Positions 57,797 through 64,000 of a stretch of DNA of 64,000 bases are shown here, piece after piece; the stretch's first letter is position 1, and each line of letters opens with the position of its first letter. The stretch lies in assembly GCA_014281115.1 (NCBI GenBank), contig JACONQ010000013.1, positions 2,470,501 through 2,534,500 of the forward strand. Reading direction: 5' to 3'. The DNA comes from Laburnicola sp. R22_1. Its lineage: Eukaryota; Ascomycota; Dothideomycetes; Pleosporales; Didymosphaeriaceae. The position numbers and the translations under genes were made by a program. The notes under the pieces are model-generated. The model did not search any database. It saw nothing but the letters and a program-made list of their open reading frames with translations, and was not told the origin of the DNA.

Positions 57797-57977
57797 TGTA
57801 GCCACGTGACTTACGTCAGAGGTGGTGTGTGTAGAAGTTTCCATTCAGGTGCACAGACCACTACTCTTAAGATAAAGCTCTCGCCCTCTCCTTTCTTCCT
57901 TGGTAGACTCCTTACTCCACTCTCTTTTCTGCAAATAGCAATACAGCTTGTTGTCCTCATATGCCTGCCCGCCCACA
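57797..57977 (+). repeat. 3' LTR of the copia element
   Basis: 181 bp, nearly identical to the split 5' LTR (49297-49339 plus 52824-52961). Differences are mostly transitions. Confidence 0.95.
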
Positions 57978-58225
57978 AGATGGCTAACCCGCATCTACTA
58001 CACCCTTGCCATAGACATCCTGATTGAATGACATTGCGAAGAGATAGAATTTCCTCTACCCTAATGATTGCAGTGCTTGTGCAAGGAGCCGTTCGTTGTA
58101 TAGCCGTACGACAGCTGTATCCCTAAGATATGCGGACCCTTTCCACCTTTATGTGTGCGTCAACCGACGGCGACCTTCTAGTAACACCTACTCCGCTTGC
58201 TAAAGCCTAGACTCGGATCCTAGTA
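57978..58225. other. Spacer of the ancestral locus
   Basis: Begins with the AGATG duplication and would join 49296 if the copia element were removed. No gene, tRNA or repeat recognised. Confidence 0.45.
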
Positions 58226-58240
58226 AGCTAGCGGACCGGG

Positions 58241-58257
58241 TTTCGAGTCACCCGGGG
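58241..58257 (+). promoter_or_regulatory. Perfect CENP-B-box match in the terminal repeat of element D
   Basis: TTTCGAGTCACCCGGGG fits the essential 17-bp CENP-B box NTTCGNNNNANNCGGGN at every fixed position. It is one of two 17-bp units in the terminal repeat, so it probably serves as the binding site of the element's own CENP-B-type transposase (inference). Confidence 0.7.
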
Positions 58258-58327
58258 TTTCAACTCACTCATCATAACCCAACACCCTCATCAAAACACG
58301 TGTTTTCTCGCCACCCACACTGCCAAA

Positions 58328-59279
58328 ATGGACACCCGTGAAGAATCTATCCAAGCAGCTATCCGCGATCTTAATGCTGGTGTTTTCCAGAGTCAAAGAG
58401 CTGCTGCAAAGGCCTACAATATCCCTCAAGCTACGTTCTCTGCTCGTGTACGAGGCACACAGAACAGCCAAACCAGCCACGTATACCAGCAAAGATTGAC
58501 TCCAGAGCAGGAGGACTTTCTCGTACAATGGATACTTGAAGAAGACGCGCGAGCTTTTCCTCCCTCACACGCACGCGCACGAGAAATGGCGAACCGAATC
58601 CTCCGGATGAATGGAGACCACAGACCCGTAGGCAAGCATTGGATGGCTGCCTTCCTTAAGCGCAACGCACGCGTCGCATCTGTTGTAGGTCGAAAGATTG
58701 AAGCTGCTCGAGCTGAGGGAGCAACACTAGCACAGATACGCGCGTTTCTTGAGCTCTTTGAGAGGACTCGTACGAGGCTGGGTATAAGAGCTAAGGATAC
58801 ATGGAATATGGATGAGACTGGGAAGGCCTTAGGTGTATGTGCCAACACCAGAGTACTCGCAGACAGTTAGAAAAAGAAGGCTTACCATCAGTCGCTAGAG
58901 AACCGCGAGTGGGCATCAATAATCGAGTGCGTGTCGGCTACGGGCAAGAAACTGCGCTATTTAGTTATATTCAAAGGGAAGAACCTACAAAGTACCTAGT
59001 TTCCTGCAATAATTCCTAATTGGCTTTATACAACCTCTGAGAATGGCTGGACATTAAATGCGATAGGAGCTGAGTGGTTGCAGCGGGTATTTCTGCCTAA
59101 GACAGCTCTATTACACAATCGTTGGAGGATGCTAATTCTAGATGGCCACAGCAGCCATATTGGCCTAGAATTCCTATGGGCCTGCAAACAGAACAAAGTC
59201 TATCTTCTGTTTCTGCCTGCTTATTCTTCTTATATCCTACAGCCTCTAGATCTCTCAGTATTCTTAGTTGTGAAGAGAT
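58328..59279 (+). pseudogene. Family D/J pogo-type transposase, two nonsense mutations and 3' truncation
   Basis: One continuous frame from ATG 58328. The psq helix-turn-helix is SQRAAAKAYNIPQATFS and the CENP-B-type domain contains EDFLVQWILEEDARAFPP. The first catalytic Asp is in WNMDETG (about 58804-58824), the second in LILDGHSSH (about 59135-59160), the third in LQPLDLS (about 59240-59260). Nonsense codons are TAG 58868-58870 (after VLADS) and TAG 58997-58999 (after LQST). Both are likely CAG changes, by comparison with element J. The frame is cut a few residues after the third Asp by the hAT element. Inactive. Confidence 0.88.
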
Positions 59280-61072
59280 CAGCGCCGACAACGTAACGTA
59301 GTACGGTACGGTTGACCCTCATTGCTCTACGCTACGGCTTGTATGGGCGCTACGTACGTACGGGAGCCGCTGGAGATGCTAGATTACGGCCCGTAACCGT
59401 AGTACGGTCCAAAAAGGTGTTTACGGGCCGTAAATGCCAAGATCCTTCCTAATTGGGTAATTGGTGATCGTTTTCTGATGTTGAGGTTGTTAAAAAGTTG
59501 TCTTTTTGGGAGATCAACTTTACAAGGTCAAAAAGGTTACTTTTGACAACTTTTTGACGCAGCCAGTTCTTTTGTAATTGTAAGGCCTCAATAGTACACC
59601 CACTAAGAGAATTGGGATCGCACGTGACTGTACGTTTTCCAGAGCTAAAACACCTCTCACAGTCGCACGACGTACAGGGCACTGAGAGGTGATCCATGGC
59701 CATCTTGTATACGATTGGGTACCGTTTTTGACCTATTGCAACCCACCAACGGTGTGGGTCGTCCATAAGCTGTTTTGACGCGTCGTTGTCGCTGTTGAGG
59801 TCCTTTTGCAAGTCGTCCAAGTACTCGTCAAGTTGCGACATGCGTTTATAGCGTTTATGTGCCCTGCCGCCGGTGAGGAGCATGGGATCCACGCTCATCG
59901 TCTGCGCCCTCCTTACGTCGCCTTTGTACGCCCCGGGGACCTTGCGCGACGACGGAGGTGACTCTGGGTGGTCCTCAGCGTCGTTTTCGGTGTCGACGTA
60001 GCTTTGAAATACCTCGCGCAGCGACATCTCAGCCTTTTTGTGCCATGCGGGGTGCTTTTTCCAGTGATCTTTGAACCATGCGATACGCAGCTGTGGGTGT
60101 AATGCGGTGGCCACACAGTACAGAGATGGCTCTGGATCCATCACAATTTTGTTGAAGTACGTTATAAGCTTTTCTAGCGCGAGCGCGACGCCTTGTTGGA
60201 CGTACGCGGAGTCCGTAAAGCCCTCAATTAGCTGTACGCGCTCGGTCAGCGACTCGTAAAGTTGCTGTAAGTTGACAATCGTCTGCCAGAGCGACCCAAA
60301 TCCGCTGACGCTGGCCGCGCCCTCCAGGGCCTTACAGAGCTCATAGAACTCCTGTAGCACCTGTATTATCGTGTGGACTTCCTCCCAGTCGTCGTCAGAC
60401 GGCGCGTCAGTTATTGGGTCGTATATATAATCGTCCTCGTTGTCAGGGACCTCTGGGAGGTCGGCAGCGTCGCGCGCGCGTCGTATGAACTTGCGAATCG
60501 GGTCCTTAAGCTCCTGGCAACGCAGCAACATGAGGTAAACGCTGTGCCATCTAATACCGCCGTCCTGTACTAAATTGAGTGTGCCGAAGGTCCATATAGG
60601 GTCCTCGTCGCTTAATTGTTGCTGGGTTGTGCGGAAAAGCTCGCGGCGTTTATGGGATGCGCATACAGCGTTCACAAAGTTGTGTAGCTTGCCGACAACC
60701 CCATGCCTTCGGTATAATTGATATTGCTCCTGGGGAGAGGCACGGGCAAGCTCTGCCTCAAATTTGCTTACTCCAGTGCCGTATATAAGTGCCTTAACAA
60801 TCAGGTTGATTATATGCCCTGCGCAGCGTATACGGTGTTGACTTCCAACGTTGAGGCTGGTTAATAAGTTGATTTGCTCAATAAACTTTGTGTTGTTATT
60901 GCTCGCGTTATCGCCTACAAAACAATAGAGTTTTTGCTCAAAATCGTACTCGCGGACAACCTGGACAATGACTTGAGCTTGCGCAGCTGCCGTATGGTCG
61001 CCGAAAACGTTGCGGAAGGCAATAAGTAGGTCGCGTTGTTGGTGTTGAGCATCTAAATCACAAAAAGTCAAT
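59280..61072 (-). mobile_element. hAT-2 element, 5'-truncated, not RIP-mutated
   Basis: The end at about 59280 (CAGCGCCGACAACG) lies next to a subterminal region with repeated TACGG/CCGTA motifs (59290-59420). The coding part is open to about 61072, where it is cut by a terminal-repeat scrap (CCGTGTCCGTGCGCG) and element C. The other end of the element is not in the window. Base composition is balanced, in contrast to its neighbours. Confidence 0.8.
59449..61072 (-). CDS. hAT-2 transposase, N-terminally truncated, otherwise open
   Basis: More than 530 codons without a stop. The first residues of the longer open frame (61073-61164) come from the neighbouring terminal repeat, so I start the hAT part at VLTFCDLD. 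YCFVGDNASNNNTKF holds the central catalytic Asp. The insertion domain contains RWHSVYLMLLRC, and the C-terminal hAT dimerisation block is LSVPCTSCDCERCFSSGKRT (about 59640-59700). The BED finger and first catalytic Asp (roughly the N-terminal third) are missing, so it should not transpose by itself. The absence of nonsense codons suggests a recent or low-copy element. Confidence 0.87.
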
Positions 61073-61090
61073 ACCGTGTCCGTGCGCGTA

Positions 61091-63203
61091 ATGTGTCCGT
61101 GCGCGTGATGCACGGATTCGCGTGATGCACGCTCGGCCCGAAAACAGTCAAACTTCCACACCACACAACTCCACCAATATGGCTCCGATTGACGATGCGC
61201 TTGCAGAGATAGACTCGCTAGATCCTAGCGATAAACTTTGTTATACAAAAATAGCTAACAAGCATGGCGTTGGACGCTCAACTCTATCGCGGCGGCACCG
61301 CGCAGTTACATAGTCGCACGCGTCAAAGATTACCAACTAATAAAAGCTCACTCCACAACAAGAGGTAGAGCTTGTTAAATATATAGAAAGGCTCACAGCG
61401 CGTCACTTGCCACCTACAAGAGAGATAATACGAAATTTCGCGTTAACAATAGCTAAGGAGCTAGTAAGCGAGAGCTGGGTTACGCGCTTTATTAACCAAC
61501 ATAGTATCCATCTCATCTCTCAATAGGCAGCTAGTATAGACAGCAATCGCCACTAAGCCAACTTAGGGGATAAATACAGTCTGTATTTAAATCTCCTAGG
61601 TGACAAAATTAAGGAATACAATATCGAGCCTCGTCACACGTACAATATAGATAAAAAAGGCTTCTTAATTAGTATTGTTAGCCAATCAAAACAAGTGTTC
61701 AGCAGACAAATGTGGGAGAATAAGAAGGTTACAGCATCTCTCTAAGATAGCTCTTATAAATAGATTACCCTCCTAGCGTATGTGTGTGCTAATAGATCAG
61801 CCTTACTACTAGGCCTTATCTATTAGTCTACTAACAGCAGCATATAATTAAGCTAGGTTAAGGATATTAAGGCAGAAAAGCATAGCGTACACGTCTCCTC
61901 TTCACCCTTAGGCTAGACAAACAATAATATTAGTCTTGCCTAGCTTAAGCAGGTGTTTAATCGCTACACTAAGGCAAAAGCTTAATAATCTTACTAACTA
62001 CTTATCCTTAATAGTTATAGATCTCACATTACTATAGATTTTATCGATTACTGCGATTAGAATAGGATCCTCCTAGCTATACTCCCCCCTTATTTAACGT
62101 ATACGCTTTAGCCACTTAATGTAGTACTCTTTAAGCCTCTCTTATTAGCCTACTTAGCTAAGCTCACAACCTACCTCTAAGAAAGCCAAGGCCTAGTCCC
62201 GATTAAGAAAGGCGACTTCTTTCCCTCTCTTCTAGAAGGCCTAGATAAGCTCCTTTAAAGAAGAGATAATTCTTAAGTCTTTTAAGGCCACTAGTATATC
62301 ACCTTTCAACCTAGAAGTTATACTCAAAAGATTCAAGAAAACCACATAGAATAATAACTAGAAATCACGAGAGAGCTCTAAGTTAGTACTTAGTAGGGGT
62401 AACTAGCGTGAGCTAGATTGCCTTGTACAAGCTACAGAGCAACAGAGTAGGAAGGACGCACAGAAGCTTAGTTGCTCACTCCACTATATCTTAGCTAAAG
62501 TTTAGCTACTCCACCACAAGAATACTAGATTAAGAGAAGCTCTTACTACTAAGAAGAAGTATAAAAAGAAAGGCAAGCCTCTAGATCTTTAACAACGTTA
62601 GGAGTACTATAGAGGAGCAGTTTTCTAGTCACCAAGCAAGGTTAGAGAGGCTCGCGTACGCCAGTCTGTAAAGAAGCAAGAGGAGAAGGAGCAGAAGCTT
62701 TAAAAAGCTAAGACAGCTAAGTTAAGGAAGGCAGCTAAGCTATACAAGGAGAAAATTGCAGAAGAGAAGCGTGTAGCGTAGAAGATAGCTAAAGTAGCTA
62801 GGGAGAAGAAGAGGCTTAAGAAGGCTGCAGAGCGCGCTTACTAAAAGGAGGCAGCCAACACAGCAAAAGCTCTACAATCTGCCTAAAAGGGTAAGAGAAA
62901 GGCCTCGCAGCTATCTATACAAAGCAACAAGCGTTAGAAACGTGTGGTTAATGCTCTAGCTACTAAGAAGGCCTTAGGTGCCGCATTAGCAGCTCTACCT
63001 AAGACTACGCGGCACGGCCGCAATATTAAGCTTCTAAGTAAATATTAGTAGCGCAGGTTAATCGCAAGCATTAATAGAGTACTCCACTAAAAAATCTTGC
63101 AATATTTGCTACTATATATGGCTCTATAGCCTCATTTCTTATAGAGCTGTTATGGTGTTGTGCGTGTATTACGCAAATCCGTGCATTACGCGCACGGACA
63201 CAT
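61091..63203 (+). mobile_element. pogo/Fot1-type element C
   Basis: Ends start ATGTGTCCGTGCGCG. CGCGTGATGCACG occurs at 61102 and 61119 (17-bp period), mirrored on the right (63160-63203). TA at 61089-61090 and 63204-63205; the right TA is shared with the foldback element that follows. Same end type as element B. Confidence 0.88.
61179..63048 (+). pseudogene. Transposase pseudogene of element C
   Basis: ATG 61179 (MAPIDDALAEIDSLDPSDKL..); the first stop is TAG at 61311-61313, where CAG is expected. The first catalytic block YNIDKKGFLI lies near 61640-61670, the second catalytic region around 62005-62050, and the lysine-rich tail ends RHGRNIKLLSKY-stop (63046-63048). Length is not a multiple of three, so there is at least one indel. 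Moderately mutated sister of elements B and M. Confidence 0.82.
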
Positions 63204-63205
63204 TA

Positions 63206-63905
63206 CAGTGTCCGTGCGCATAATGCGCATGTTCGCGTAATGCGCACTCTTTTACTAGGAAAAGAAAAGAAAATAAGTAACTTTAAAGCTATATAACCCT
63301 TTAACTACTTTTTCTTTTTAAAAGCTTTCTTAACTAAAGTTATATAAAAACACTATCTCTATAACTCTAGGATTTTAGTTTTCTAATAATAAATAGTTTT
63401 AAGAAAAAAGTATAAAAGTACTAAAACTTAAGTCTCTAAAATTTAAAAGTGATATTTTTAGAAGTAAAGTATATTATTTAAATTATATTTTATATTAAGT
63501 TCTTTTTAATAAAATTATTAATTAGGAATTTATATTATCTTTTTATCTTTTTTAAATATGAAATTTAGGAAAGATAATCTATCTTTTTAAGTAGCTGTTT
63601 ATAAAAAAGTCCTAATATAAAATATATTTTAAAAAGTATACTTTACTCTTAAAAAATATCACTTTTAAATTTTAGAGACTTAAGTTTTAGTACTTTTATA
63701 CTTTTTTCTTAAAACTATTTATTATTAGAAAACTAAAATCCTAGAGTTATAGAGATAGTGTTTTTATATAACTTTAGTTAAGAAAGCTTTTAAAAAGAAA
63801 AAGTAGTTAAAGGGTTATATAGCTTTAAAGTTACTTATTTTCTTTTCTTTTCCTAGTAAAAGGGTGCGCATTACGCGAATATGCGCATTACGCGCACGGA
63901 CACTA
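63206..63905. mobile_element. 700-bp foldback element with pogo-type ends
   Basis: The whole element is an inverted repeat centred near 63555. The outer arms (about 63248-63465 and 63645-63862) look identical over more than 200 bp; the inner part is diverged. Ends CAGTGTCCGTGCGC with TAATGCGC at 63226 and 63243 (17-bp period). TA at 63204-63205 and 63906-63907. It has no coding capacity and is probably a non-autonomous relative of elements B/C. Confidence 0.9.
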
Positions 63906-63907
63906 TA

Positions 63908-64000
63908 CCGTGCACAGACGCGCAACGCCCGCCGAATAATATACTCACTACTTTAAAGATGAAGTTATTAAGCCATCTATAATAGTTATTATTATAAGAT
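63908..64000 (-). mobile_element. 3' end of a further pogo-type element (cut by window edge)
   Basis: Starts CCGTGCACAGACGCGCAACG right after the shared TA. The reverse complement matches 3909-3934 in the terminal repeat and 190-260 in the following region (TTTAAAGTAGTGAG). The rest lies outside the window. Confidence 0.65.

Larger units (their letters stand above)
49297..57977 (+). mobile_element. Complete Ty1/copia retrotransposon with a hAT element in its 5' LTR
   Basis: LTRs start TGTAGCCACGTGAC and end GCCCGCCCACA. The 3' LTR is 57797-57977 (181 bp). The 5' LTR runs 49297-52961, i.e. also 181 bp once the hAT element and its 8-bp duplication are removed. Target duplication AGATG is perfect (49292-49296, 57978-57982). 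A G-rich tract (GCTGGGGG) precedes the 3' LTR. Internal order gag, gag-pre-integrase, integrase, reverse transcriptase, RNase H is that of Ty1/copia. Confidence 0.95.
58226..59279 (+). mobile_element. 5' part of a pogo/Fot1-type element D, cut by hAT-2
   Basis: Starts AGCTAGCGGACCGGG after TA (58224-58225), sharing its first eight bases with element J. The terminal repeat holds GTTTCGAGTCAC and GTTTCAACTCAC 17 bp apart. The 3' part is missing beyond the hAT insertion at about 59280. Confidence 0.85.

Noticed and set aside
58190..58262. tRNA-like sequence (GGTTTCGAGTCACCC)
   Set aside because: It resembles a T-arm but lacks an acceptor stem and anticodon arm at the right spacing; the sequence is the terminal repeat of element D.

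Overview
The window comes from a filamentous ascomycete (Pezizomycotina; a Dothideomycete-like genome is my guess, not proven). Most of it is transposon-derived DNA carrying the signature of repeat-induced point mutation (RIP): paired copies differ almost only by C-to-T and G-to-A, CAG/CAA/CGA codons have become stops, and long stretches are extremely AT-rich. One short GC-balanced island (about 44.1-49.2 kb) holds the non-transposon genes.

Layout. 1-7.3 kb: a stack of decayed pogo/Fot1-type (Tc1/mariner superfamily, CENP-B-like) elements, one precisely nested in another. 7.3-13.5 kb: very AT-rich mosaic of two unclassified repeats (here called G and H), a 340-bp ATT microsatellite and a solo-LTR-like insertion. 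13.5-30.4 kb: one minus-strand Ty3/gypsy retrotransposon swollen to about 17 kb by three insertions: repeat G (itself carrying H), a complete pogo-type element (19657-21509) in its reverse transcriptase, and a complete gag-protease-only LTR element (21858-27366). 30.5-32.5 kb: a pogo-type element with a 17-bp tandem array. 32.8-35.8 kb: GC-rich stretch with a spliced pogo-type transposase pseudogene. 35.8-44.0 kb: four pogo-type elements with exact TA duplications, three of them (37700-39781, 39784-41897, 41900-44031) abutting and sharing single TA dinucleotides; the last is the best preserved.

Gene island. An Ala/Pro/Ser-rich protein gene with eight identical 36-bp repeats (to 45106); a chitinase (GH18) C-terminal scrap (45378-45491); an intact intronless gene for an ethylene-forming-enzyme-type 2-oxoglutarate/Fe(II) dioxygenase (46937-48211) with a mitochondrial-presequence-like N-terminus; a second GH18 remnant (48432-48925); and an ankyrin-repeat scrap.

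49.3-58.0 kb: a complete but mutated Ty1/copia element (AGATG duplications) with a complete hAT element (TAGAAGGT duplications) in its 5' LTR. 58.2-64.0 kb: a pogo-type element cut by a second, unmutated but 5'-truncated hAT, then another pogo-type element, a 700-bp near-perfect foldback, and the end of a further element.

The most striking cross-cutting observation is that the terminal repeats of at least twelve pogo-type elements here, with unrelated sequences, each contain a pair (or array) of direct repeats at exactly 17-bp period. One unit (58241-58257) fits the CENP-B box consensus exactly. This matches the CENP-B-type DNA-binding domain of the transposases.
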